From positions 1 through 32,996 of the forward strand of contig JAIETF010000021.1 in NCBI GenBank assembly GCA_019745415.1: a stretch of 32,996 nucleotides of DNA, read 5' to 3'. This document shows, piece after piece, positions 1-8,200 of this stretch. A program made the position numbers and the translations under genes. Numbering within the stretch: the stretch's first letter is position 1; each line of letters starts with the position of its first letter. Origin of the DNA: Candidatus Obscuribacterales bacterium. Lineage in GTDB: Bacteria; Cyanobacteriota; Vampirovibrionia; Obscuribacterales; Obscuribacteraceae. The notes beneath the pieces were generated by a model. It did not search any database. It saw only the letters and a program-made list of their open reading frames with translations, and was not told the DNA's origin.

Positions 1-560
1 TTGACCGATTGCAAGCTTGTGAAGGCCAGATTGTCGTTATTGGTGCTTTTGCTTATCCAGTCTTGCCATTTGGCGGCATTTGGGTCGGAAGCAGCAGCTT
101 CTTTGATTTTGTCTTTGTCTAGATAGACAAATTCCATGCCGGGATTTTTGCCCTTCAGCTCATTCATTTCTTTGAGCAATTTTTGCGTATCGCGAGTGCT
201 CTCTGAGCCAACAATGAAGGCGATGCCGTTGCCGTTCTCGGCTGCTTTCTTGACGGCCTCATGGGCGTTGGTGTGGTCGAATGAAGTTAGTGAGCTTACC
301 GACTTCTGATACTCTTCTTTGCTGTGGGTGTTTTCACTTGGTCTAATGATACGATTGCTGGCGGCGTTGTCTACAATCTGGAAACCGTCATTGGAGCCAT
401 AGCCGGAGCCCCTTTGCCCGCGCATTTGATTGACGATTTGATTGTCGCTGCGCTCTTGAATTTGATAGAGATGCTGAAAGTCATAATTCACGCCCGGTGA
501 ATTCCATTGCGGCTCGAAAGTGTTAGTGCCGCAATCTCTGCTGTTGACGCCTCAACCCAT
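1..560 (-). CDS. Unrecognised protein, 3' end cut by window edge; start interrupted by TGA
   Basis: An open frame runs on the minus strand from base 551 off the left edge, about 183 codons. Its middle is rich in Gln, Asn and Ser; the distal part holds a plausible alpha/beta segment (AFIVGSESTRDTQKLL, then MEFVYLDKDK). I do not recognise the family. The best-placed start is ATG at 560, with AGAGG nine bases upstream, but this reads ATG-GGT-TGA: a stop at codon 3. The first in-frame alternatives are GTG at 491 and ATG at 425, neither with a clear ribosome binding site. Two proteins elsewhere in the window (9278 and 10071) also begin Met-Gly, so the TGA may be a nonsense mutation or a sequence error in a normal gene. 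The body looks coding; the true start is unresolved. Confidence 0.55.
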
Positions 561-704
561 GGTTTTCTGCCTCTGCTTTTGGTAACGCTTTGAGCATATG
601 CGGCTATTGTTTCAAGCTTGTTGCAAGCTGATTTAATGATCGTCTGTTTTCTGTGGCTGCCATTTTTGAAACTATGTGGTTTTTTTTTGGGAAGTATTAA
701 TCAG

Positions 705-725
705 TATAGTAAATAGAAGAAAAAG
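705..725. repeat. Shared 3'-end motif, copy A
   Basis: On the plus strand this reads TATAGTAAATAGAAGAAAAA. It matches copy D (28851) closely over TAGTAARTAGAAGAAAAA but lacks the TATAGAAnn part in the usual register. It lies 21 bases beyond the terminator hairpin of the short SPFH gene. Read on the minus strand it contains TATACT, which could also be a -10 box for the gene starting near 560. Confidence 0.4.
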
Positions 726-746
726 ATCGAAGAAAAGTGAATAGAT

Positions 747-785
747 AGCCGCTCCTCTTCCAGGTTGAAGTGGAATAGGAGGGCT
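747..785 (-). terminator. Hairpin terminator of the short SPFH gene
   Basis: AGCCgCTCCTcTTCCA pairs with TGGAAtAGGAGgGGCT-like sequence across an 8-base loop, with single-base interruptions. On the minus strand it is followed by a T-rich stretch (CTTTTCTTCGATCTTTTTC). It starts 20 bases after the stop at 806. Confidence 0.55.
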
Positions 786-805
786 AGATTTTCCTTTGAA
801 TGCCT

Positions 806-1405
806 TTATTTGTCGGGTACTGTCGACTGAACCAAACTCGGTTGAATCTCCTTAATTGGGTCGGCAAGAATCCTGCTGATGGTCCAGCCGTATTCCGTCA
901 ACTGAGCTGATGCGTCTTGCCTGAGGTGTTGCACGAGCGCTTCCTTTTGCTCCTGCATTTCTTTGAGAGTGAGACCATCTATGCTTTTGTGCAAGCTCTG
1001 TTGTAAGAACTGTTGCAATTCAAACTCAGGATAGGGCAAGAGGTAATAGGCGAGATGCTCTGCGCCGCTTAGCGGTTTGTACCAGACTGAAAGTTCGAAG
1101 CGGACAGTCTTCTTGTCTTTCCCCGAGCCGCAAAGGTTAAGACGGCGATGCCGTGTCTTGGTGCTGAGCGGCCCTACTGCTCTTTCGATAATGGGAATGA
1201 CAAAGTTGAGACCGCTCTGAGCTGTGCGTCGGTATTTCCCAAAGCGCTCTACAAAAGCCACTTGGGTCTGGTTGACACAGAACAGAGTTTTTCTAACCAA
1301 GAAGCTGATAAAGGCGAGTAGAAGAATGTATTTCATTGCTGGGCTGTGAAGTGGTGGGTTGTACGCGGCGGCTGTGCTGTTATGAAGGTCGTTTAACCCC
1401 TTCAT
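806..1405 (-). CDS. Short SPFH/band-7 domain membrane protein
   Basis: The 199-residue protein has one N-terminal membrane segment (about residues 24-43) followed by a band-7 core. The diagnostic stretch VAFVERFGKYRRTAQSGLNF closely matches VKIVERFGKYHRTAREGLNI of the neighbour at 1838. SPFH proteins form membrane-bound oligomers that organise membrane microdomains and protease complexes. This one is short: it stops after the SPFH core and lacks the long Ala/Glu-rich coiled coil that usually follows. Codon use is like the bulk of the window, unlike its G+C-rich neighbour. The ATG at 1405 has only a weak AAAGAAG upstream; Met24 (ATG at 1336) would place the membrane segment right at the N-terminus as in the paralogue and is a fair alternative. 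A hairpin terminator follows at 747-785. Confidence 0.75.
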   Translation of the reverse strand: MKGLNDLHNSTAAAYNPPLHSPAMKYILLLAFISFLVRKTLFCVNQTQVAFVERFGKYRRTAQSGLNFVIPIIERAVGPLSTKTRHRRLNLCGSGKDKKTVRFELSVWYKPLSGAEHLAYYLLPYPEFELQQFLQQSLHKSIDGLTLKEMQEQKEALVQHLRQDASAQLTEYGWTISRILADPIKEIQPSLVQSTVPDK

Positions 1406-1715
1406 GCTTCTTTCAAAGTCGGTTTGATTTTGTTTTTTGCTATCTCTAGGATTTGAAAATGCAGCGCTTCCCTGACCGAATACAAGGTCATCCTAAGCAA
1501 TCAATGCCGGTAATTAAAGTCCGACCAAAACAGCATAAACAAGCTTTAGCAGGCAGAGACGAAGGTCTATGGCTGTTATTAAACTGCCATTTTAATTAGA
1601 CTTTTGCTCCACTTAGCGCCAGTTAGTGCGGAGCTAGGTGGTGTATAGCATCGCCCTGCCAATCGGTATCAAGACCAAGGACCACAACATTACTTTCACT
1701 TTCTCTTTTGTATAT

Positions 1716-1744
1716 TATAGAAAATAGTAAAAAGAATAAAAAAG
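1716..1744. repeat. Shared 3'-end motif, copy B
   Basis: Plus strand: TATAGAAAATAGTAAAAAG then an A/G-rich run to the terminator hairpin. It matches TATAGAAnnTAGTA exactly in spacing with copies C (19094) and D (28851). On the minus strand it forms the T-rich tail after the hairpin and then TATAAT at about 1714-1719. Confidence 0.6.
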
Positions 1745-1771
1745 AAGAAGAGGAAAAGATTCCTCTTCTTC
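1744..1771 (-). terminator. Terminator of the full-length SPFH gene
   Basis: A perfect 12-base-pair stem (GAAGAAGAGGAA / TTCCTCTTCTTC) with a 4-base loop. On the minus strand it is followed by TTTTTTATTCTTTTT, a typical intrinsic terminator. Confidence 0.8.
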
Positions 1772-1783
1772 GAAGTCGAGCGA

Positions 1784-1812
1784 AACAGCAGAGGCGGTGA
1801 GCCCCTGCTGTT
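1784..1812 (-). other. Stem-loop between SPFH stop codon and terminator
   Basis: AACAGCAG pairs with CTGCTGTT (8 bp) in the 3' untranslated region, just before the terminator. The patatin operon end has the same two-hairpin layout (28928-28966, then 28880-28903), so this may protect or process the mRNA end. Confidence 0.45.
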
Positions 1813-1837
1813 CCTCACTCTTGTGGGGCCGCTTGGC

Positions 1838-2770
1838 TTAGCCCTTGGTCTTGGCGCCGGCGGAGGCGTTGACCGCCAGGGCTTCCATCATCTGCTGGCG
1901 CATGTCACCGAAGCCGCCGGCCGTGCTGGGGACGAAGAGGGTGGTGGTGCCGCTCTTGGCGCCGACCTTCTCGAGGGTCTCCAGGTACTGGGTCATCATG
2001 ATCATGCTGAGGATGGTCTCCTCGCCGACGCCCGGGTAGGCCTGCTTGAGCTGCTCGGCCGAGTCCTTCATGCCGTTGATGATGGCCAGGCGCTGGGCGG
2101 CGATGCCTTCACCACGCAGCTTGTCGGCTTCCTTCTGGGCTTCGGCGCGCTTGACCGCCATGGTCTTCTCGGCTTCGCCCTGGGCATTGGCGGCATCACG
2201 CTCGCGCTGGGCGGCGTTGATGTTGTTCATGGCCGCCTTGACCTTGGCGTCGGGCTCGATCTCGGTGACCAGGGCCTTGACGATGCGATAGCCGAAGGTG
2301 GCCATGTCGTTGGTCAGCTCGGTGTTCACCGCCTGGGCGATGGTGTCCTTGCTGTCGAAGGCCTCGTCGAGGGTCTGCTTCGGCACCTGCGAGCGCACGA
2401 CGTCGAAGACGAAGGAGTCGATCTGGCCCTTGGGGTCGGAGAGCTTGTAGAAAGCCGTGTGCTCATTGCCGTCCATGACCTCGTAGTTGACCGCCACCGA
2501 GACCCGCACCGAGACCTTGTCCTTGGTGATGGTGTCGACGTTGACGACGTGCTGCTGGACCTGCATCGAGACTTCCTTGCGGACGGCGTCGATGAGCGGG
2601 ATCTTGATGTTCAGACCTTCGCGGGCGGTGCGGTGGTACTTGCCGAAGCGCTCGACGATCTTGACCGACGAAGTGCTCACCTTGAAGAAGGTGCCGAAGA
2701 AGATGCCCACCACGAAGAGGATGGCCACCAGGTAGCCGGCGACGGTGAGAGCGATGGAGATGAGTTCCAT
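1838..2770 (-). CDS. SPFH/band-7 (stomatin/QmcA-like) membrane protein
   Basis: The 310-residue protein has a membrane segment at about residues 4-28, then an SPFH domain (VKIVERFGKYHRTAREGLNI, residues about 36-200). An Ala/Glu/Lys/Arg-rich coiled coil follows (AAQRERDAANAQGEAEKTM and on), then a conserved C-terminal part. Length and order fit stomatin/paraslipin-type proteins, which form large rings on the membrane and often work with membrane proteases; no NfeD or FtsH gene is next to it. The ATG at 2770 was chosen because AAGAGG lies 9 bases upstream and the membrane segment then follows at once. The frame is open to 2875, but those extra residues look non-coding. The gene is much richer in G+C than the window average (41 of 60 in 2161-2220) with mostly G/C third positions. 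A separate terminator shows it is transcribed alone. Confidence 0.9.
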   Translation of the reverse strand: MELISIALTVAGYLVAILFVVGIFFGTFFKVSTSSVKIVERFGKYHRTAREGLNIKIPLIDAVRKEVSMQVQQHVVNVDTITKDKVSVRVSVAVNYEVMDGNEHTAFYKLSDPKGQIDSFVFDVVRSQVPKQTLDEAFDSKDTIAQAVNTELTNDMATFGYRIVKALVTEIEPDAKVKAAMNNINAAQRERDAANAQGEAEKTMAVKRAEAQKEADKLRGEGIAAQRLAIINGMKDSAEQLKQAYPGVGEETILSMIMMTQYLETLEKVGAKSGTTTLFVPSTAGGFGDMRQQMMEALAVNASAGAKTKG

Positions 2771-3088
2771 AGAAGAGACCTCTTGAATCAGTTGGTCGGA
2801 AACGACCGGTTGATGACAGCGAGCACGGTAAGGTGTCTCGCACATTAGTCCAATCTTTTCGTCGAGTCGCAGCAAATCTGAACTTCTTCCAGATCCGTCA
2901 TGGATCTTGTTTATGCTTGCTATGGAAGTTGAGTTCGGAGTTTGGTTTGTTTTCTCGAAGATTAGGTTGGAGTAGATGTACTAAGAACCTAGACTCAAGA
3001 GATCCGGTAATAAATACATCTGATCTCCTATTTCGTAATCTCACCACCTCGCCAACTAAACTTTCAGCTAGCGAAGTTAGCGATTGCT
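2771..3088. other. Leader/promoter region of the full-length SPFH gene
   Basis: 318 bases of lower G+C. A stem GGTCG-GAAA-CGACC (2794-2807) lies in the 5' leader of the minus-strand SPFH gene. A 6-bp inverted repeat AGATCC-GTCAT-GGATCT (2891-2907) lies about 120 bases upstream of its start and could be an operator. AGATGTA (2974-2980) and TACATCT (3015-3021) could form a larger loop. No convincing gene. Confidence 0.5.
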
Positions 3089-4528
3089 CTAATCTGGACT
3101 CTGATAAATGCGAACGATTGTTGCCTTGTCTCGTTTGCTTAGCGCCGGCAATTGCTTATTTGAAACGCCGAAAAACATGATGTCGGAGAAATAGGTCGAA
3201 TGTCCTCCTATTCCTAGAGAGTGCCCAACTTCGTGTAAACAGGTACTCAAAATATCATCGTCTGTGCATTCTTCTCGACTGAAGCAATTGATGGTTTGTA
3301 TTCTGATTTTGGCATGACCGACCGACCAGCAAGCCGGGTTCGAATTAAATGACGAGTAGTCTGCTGCCGGTTGCAAGTGTGTGATTCCAGCTGCATGGCG
3401 TTTCTTGCCGTCATCTTCTTCTTTGTAGAGATCTTCCACTGTCCATTCAAGCTCAATATCCGATTGATTGGGGTTATCTACCAGTACGCACTTCAATAAT
3501 CCGTTGGAGGCACGAACCCAAGAGTCAAAGGCCTTGAAGGCAAATTGGGGGAAGTTCTCTCTATAGCCAGTTAAGCCTTCCCCTTTGCCAATGTAGACCC
3601 GCAGAGGTATTGAAGTTTTTGCCCAGCGATGAACTTTGCCATTGGCAAGCAATATATCTAGATAGTCTGGAGAGTCGGATACCGGCGCGGCAAGCAGTTC
3701 TCGGTCATGCTCAAGATCAGCAATAAATTCCTTAGCCTTGGCTTTTTCTTCCGGATCTTTTTCAGCGTCGGCAAAACGTTTTAAATAGGCTATGGCTTGG
3801 TCTACTTGCCCTAGGTCTTTGTAGCAAAGTCCAATTGTGTAGTTCACTGATTTATTCTTGGGCTCAAACTTGAGAGCGCTTAGACATTCTTCGATTGCCT
3901 GGCCGGAATTACCAAGATTGCGGTAGACATAGGCTAGTTGTCTGTGAACGACTCCTGAGAAGGGGCTTGGATCTTCTTGTGCTGCTTGCAATAAAAGATC
4001 TTTTGCTACTAGATTACGTCCTTGTTTTATGGCTTGCTCAGCCGGTTCTATATAGCGATAAGCGCTGATTTGCTTGGCTAAATCTTCGGCATCCTTCAAT
4101 TCTTTTTTCGATTCGGCAAGCAGCTTAAATCTTTCCAGCGCGGCTAAGGCGTCGTCATATCGCTTGGTGTCTAGGTAAACACAGGCGAATGTGTAATAGG
4201 CTTCTTTCTCTCGTGGATTAACACGCAGGCTCTCTCTCAGAGCCGAAATTGCCTCAGGATACTCTTTCAGGCTGCGATGGGCGCTGCCTATGGCAGATAG
4301 CGCACCGGCGCTGTAGCGACTGGGCCCTTGCTTGAGTACTTCCTTTAGTGTTTCGATGGCTTCTCTGTAGTGTCCGCTGTTTAGCTGCTTATAGCCATGA
4401 CTAACCAAACGATAGGCTATTTCTTCTCTTGAATTTTGGCTGAGAGAGGCGGGTGGAAATGCCAAGAAAAAGCCTGCAAGCAAAGAGAGAAAGCAGGCTT
4501 TTGAGGCTGGTTTAGAACTCGATTTCAT
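3089..4528 (-). CDS. Secreted TPR protein with C-terminal matrixin-type zinc protease domain
   Basis: A 479-residue protein with a Sec signal peptide (ACFLSLLAGFFLAFPPASLSQ region), several TPR repeats over about residues 25-280, then a protease domain. The zinc site is HEVGHSLGIGGH (His432, Glu433, His436, His443), followed by a Met-turn (SDIM). The third His is one residue further than in the animal matrixin consensus HExxHxxGxxH; this longer form (HExxHxLGxxGHS) is common in bacterial matrixin-like proteins. The expected role is an exported peptidase whose TPR half binds partners. The frame can start at a GTG (4534), but ATG 4528 directly precedes the signal peptide; neither has a strong ribosome binding site. 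A 107-base gap separates its start from the end of the ArsC-like gene. Confidence 0.85.
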   Translation of the reverse strand: MKSSSKPASKACFLSLLAGFFLAFPPASLSQNSREEIAYRLVSHGYKQLNSGHYREAIETLKEVLKQGPSRYSAGALSAIGSAHRSLKEYPEAISALRESLRVNPREKEAYYTFACVYLDTKRYDDALAALERFKLLAESKKELKDAEDLAKQISAYRYIEPAEQAIKQGRNLVAKDLLLQAAQEDPSPFSGVVHRQLAYVYRNLGNSGQAIEECLSALKFEPKNKSVNYTIGLCYKDLGQVDQAIAYLKRFADAEKDPEEKAKAKEFIADLEHDRELLAAPVSDSPDYLDILLANGKVHRWAKTSIPLRVYIGKGEGLTGYRENFPQFAFKAFDSWVRASNGLLKCVLVDNPNQSDIELEWTVEDLYKEEDDGKKRHAAGITHLQPAADYSSFNSNPACWSVGHAKIRIQTINCFSREECTDDDILSTCLHEVGHSLGIGGHSTYFSDIMFFGVSNKQLPALSKRDKATIVRIYQSPD

Positions 4529-4635
4529 AGGCACAAGCTCGGATGATCACAACTGTATGTACCCAATTTATTTGTGCCTAAATTGGAGCTACTACAGAAG
4601 CAAGCAATCGTTCTTGAACCTGATTTCTGCTGAAC

Positions 4636-4983
4636 CTAGTTTAGACCGCGGTCGTACATGTCTGAATTGAAGCCTACCAGCATCACGTCACCGTTTTTGA
4701 TCGACGGTGCTCTGAGATTGCCGGAGGGTCCGATAAGCAGAGCTTGCAGCTCTTCATCATCGAGCTTATCTGCTTTCAGATCGCATTCGATTACTTTGGT
4801 GCCCTTGGTGGCGTAGAGCTTTTTGACGTCTTTCAATAGAGCTTTTGCTGCCTTGAAATCAAAGCGATCTTTGCGAGCATCGAGCGTAGTTTCAGCCGTG
4901 ATTTTGCGTGACTCTAAATAAGTGTCAGCCTTCAGGCAGGTCTGGCAGTTCTTTCTATGGTAATACCAGGCTACTTTAGCCAT
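4636..4983 (-). CDS. ArsC/Spx-like thioredoxin-fold protein
   Basis: 115 residues. The N-terminus AWYYHRKNCQTC carries a CxxC pair (Cys13, Cys16) in the thioredoxin-fold position. The C-terminal part, LIGPSGNLRAPSIKNGDVML then VGFN, matches the end of ArsC/Spx-family proteins (RAP-loop followed by a GFN strand). ArsC proteins reduce arsenate through the first Cys; with CxxC the protein may instead be a general thiol oxidoreductase, so arsenate reduction should not be assumed. There is no ars operon here. ATG 4983 is chosen because GGAG lies 9 bases upstream; the 13-residue extension to 5022 lacks a site. It sits downstream of nrdJ, separated by a strong terminator. Confidence 0.75.
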   Translation of the reverse strand: MAKVAWYYHRKNCQTCLKADTYLESRKITAETTLDARKDRFDFKAAKALLKDVKKLYATKGTKVIECDLKADKLDDEELQALLIGPSGNLRAPSIKNGDVMLVGFNSDMYDRGLN

Positions 4984-5071
4984 AAGAGCACTCCTCTGAA
5001 TAGGTTGAGATACGACTGTCAACTAAAATAGCCGACTTAGGTGAATCTTGCTTGAACAGAAAATAGAATAG

Positions 5072-5104
5072 AGCAGTCGCCTCCTGATAATAGAGGCGAC
5101 TGCT
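5072..5104 (-). terminator. Terminator downstream of nrdJ
   Basis: Perfect 12-bp stem AGCAGTCGCCTC / GAGGCGACTGCT with a 9-base loop, 109 bases after the nrdJ stop. The minus-strand side continues CTATTCTATTTTCTG, a weak T-tract; the plus-strand side has TTTT. The flank (AGAAAATAGAATAGAG on the plus strand) is loosely like the shared 3'-end motif. Confidence 0.7.
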
Positions 5105-5108
5105 TTTA

Positions 5109-5147
5109 GTTTCCTATTGAGTTTCCTATTGGGTTTCCTGGGTTTCC
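5109..5147. repeat. Short tandem repeat of GTTTCCTATTG
   Basis: GTTTCCTATTGA, GTTTCCTATTGG, GTTTCCTG and GGTTTCC follow one another directly, in the nrdJ 3' untranslated region. Two full and two partial copies. Confidence 0.6.
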
Positions 5148-5212
5148 AAATTTACTCGGGGAGGCTCCGGTCTTGGGGTTATGGTGCAGTCCCGGGCTCT
5201 CCCCTTAAGTCT

Positions 5213-8200
5213 TTAGCCGCACTTGCTGTAGCCGCAAGATTGACAGACATTGCAGCCGTCTATCTTGAGCCACGACTCGCCGCCGCATTTGCCGCAAGCT
5301 GGTTGGCGCCCTGCTCCAGCCGAAATGCCGGCTGAGGGATTGGCTGCCTGGTGCAGATTTTCAAGCAGACTCATTTGCACCGGTTGGGCTTCGGCATTGG
5401 TTATGGCGGCCCTTGGTACCGCCCCTACATTGAGGGCTTCTTCCGCCTGGGCAAGATCTTCTTTCCCTTTAGAATGAGCCTTTCTGTAGTGTTGAATGGC
5501 TTTGGCCAGTCCATCGCAGGGTGATTGAATGACAACGGCTTTGTCTGAATCGGAGAACTTGAAGAAGGCGGGATAACCGGACTGAATATTGACCAATTGT
5601 CTGACTATGGTCATTTCAGCTTTGGAACGTTCGTCTTCGCCAAACTCGGCAGCATATTGCAGGAAGGCTGAAGCTAAGCGACCGACTGCTTCGAAAAGAC
5701 CGGCTTCAACTGCTCCCGGCTTGCCCATGCGAGCATAGACTTCAACCAATTCACCCGGGTGGGAAGGCTCGTGGTTGAGGCTGACATGCAAGGTGGAACC
5801 GCCGTCCGGCGAGCCTACGCGTACTTTGTAGTTCTGACCGATGGTTTCATCGACCTGAATGTTTCTGCGTTCTTGGTGCCCAAGCAAAGCGAGCAGGTCT
5901 GAGCTTCTCTCATAGTCTTGTTCGGCAATCTTTTCAACAGGCTGAGAGAGACGGCTGCCATCGGGATAGAAGGTGATGTCCTTAACACCTAGCTTCCAGG
6001 CTAGAACAGCAGAATCGTGCACCGCTTGCTCAGAGAAGTCGAGCGGAATAGAGCAGGTGTTGGAGACCGAGTTGAAGACTTCAGGACATTCATCGGCGCC
6101 GTCGTGAATGGCGGCTAGATGTCTGATGTAAGCTTCGGGGCTTACTTCTACTCTAATCGGGAAGGCTTTCTGCACAACTTCCGGCACTTCCGTCAGACCG
6201 CGACAGCTCTTATTGTTGTTGCGGATTTTCTTCATGAGGGCATTTTGTGCTTCTTCGGTTTCGGGCCAAGCGCCATATCTGACCATCATCTCTTTGAAGC
6301 CGGGAGCGACAAAGTCTACGAAGCGTGAACGCACTTTTCTGGAGAAGACGATGCCGTTGTGCGGATCTACACCCCAACTGGTTTGCAAGGCTTGGGCTAA
6401 GGTGCCGGTAGGGGCGTTATTGGTCATGCAGCTGTTTCTGACACGCAGACCTTTTTTGTGGAAGCGGCTGCCTTCCCAGAGCGGATAAACACCGCGCTCT
6501 TTTGCCAGTTCCATAGAAGCTTCCAGCGAGGCTCTGTTGTACTGGCGGAAGAGTTCTTCTGTTGCGTGTATGCCGTCGGCGCTGCCGAATTCGGCACCGA
6601 GCCTAGAGAGGAATTCAGCGATTCCAGCAAAACCACCGCCATTGCGACGCTCTAGTCTGGCTGTCATGTTTTGCATGGGTATCGGGTACCAGCTTACATC
6701 AGAGACGTTGTCCATGAAGCGTTGCTGTACTTTGACTACATTGCGCATGGCTACCATGTTGTAGCTGCCGTCCGGTCCCCAAAATTCAGGGTGAGCGGCA
6801 TGCAGTGAAGATAAATTGCAGTTACCCATATAGGTGCGACCGTCATGACCCGGACCAGCAGGCAAGAACTGCTCGCCGCAGGGATTGCAGGTATTGAGGT
6901 CGTAGGCATGATTGTTGGCGTTGGCGGCATTGATTGTTTCATAGAAGGCAAGCCCGGGTTCGCCGCTGTCTCTCATGCCTTCAACAATACGCTGGAAGAC
7001 TTCCGGTGCGTAGAAGTGTCCTCTCACCTTGACGCATTTGTCGGTGATTTCGACCATGGCATTAGTTAGTTTGCGGGCCGCTTCAATCGCTTCGGGGAAG
7101 CGCTTGTTATCGACAGAATACTCTTCATAGGTGGGTTCTTTCGTGAGCTTGTTTACTTTCACCATGCCGGTGCGCTCATCCAGCACTGGTTTGCGGGGAT
7201 CGTAAACCGGTCCGGTCCATTGCTCTTTATTGAAAGTGGCAGGAATAAAGCGTTTTTCCACTACTGCTTCCATAAAGCCGGGCATAGCCAGCACGGTGAC
7301 ATTAGTGTTCTTGAGATAGTTCTGTCTTTCGAGGTACTGAGTGTGCAGTTCGCCGAACTTTTGTTCAGCCATTTTGAGCAGTCGCTTCTTATAACTCATA
7401 GCATCTTCGCCTGATGCCTGGCGGTTGGTTTTGGCAACTTCTTGATAGACACCAGCTAGGGTGGGTGGTGGGATCAGTTTTTTCTTGTCGATGAAAAAGA
7501 GAATATCTGGATGGTCCGAGTTGCGCAGTTCAATGAGAGCTCCGCCTCGTCTGCCGCCTTGAGCAACGGCTTCCACCGCCTTGGCGATTGTTTTTTCGTA
7601 GAAGCGGTCCGGACCCGATGCAGCTGCTCCATTGGAGATGATTGACGCCCAAGGACGCAGGCTGCTTGTATTCAAGCCCATACCCATAGCTGCTTTGGCA
7701 GCCAGAGCTTCTATACGAGCTGCTTCTTGTATGCCTTCCAAGCTGTCGATGACAAAAGCGACGCCGCAAGCGGCCAAGCAGCCTTTTCCGCGCAAGAAAG
7801 CCGAGAGGTGACCCATAGCTACTTCTTGTTCGGAGAGACCAGCGAGCTTACCTTGGGTGACAGCATGTCTGAGCTCTTCCGAGCGCATCCAGATGTCTTC
7901 TTCTTTCATGTTGGCAATCTTGCCATGAGCCCAGTATTGCAGCACTCTCAAAGAAACTTCGGGGTCGGCATTGATGTTGGCCGGTGTGTTTGCCCAGAAT
8001 CTTTGATTGCCGATATTGTCAGCGAATATTTGCGCCCACTGCGCTACTTTAGGATGGGTGAGGGCGGCATGAATATCGAGATCGATTATTTCAGCAGGGG
8101 TGAGAACATATTTCAGCTCAGCCAAGGCTACCGAAGTCGCTACTCTTAAAATGATGTCGTTGACGCCTTCTACAGGCTGACCGGTGATCGGATCTCTTTT

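Larger units (their letters stand above)
1406..1837. other. Intergenic region between the two SPFH genes
   Basis: 432 bases without a gene. It holds the 3' end of the full-length SPFH transcript (hairpins 1784-1812 and 1744-1771, motif copy B). It also holds a plus-strand stem-loop at 1569-1590 (ATGGC-T-GTT / AAC-T-GCCAT, loop ATTA) followed by TTTTAATT, which looks like a terminator but has no plus-strand gene in front of it. The promoter of the short SPFH gene must lie in the left part; I could not identify it with confidence. Confidence 0.6.

Noticed and set aside
1823..2848. 341-codon open frame on the plus strand opposite the SPFH gene
   Set aside because: Its composition (Gly, Leu, Asp, His-rich without domains) is the mirror of G/C third positions in the real minus-strand gene, whose domain is clear.
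2833..3180. 115-codon plus-strand frame between SPFH and protease genes
   Set aside because: Cys/Arg/Leu-rich composition without domain; the 3' part is antisense to the protease gene.
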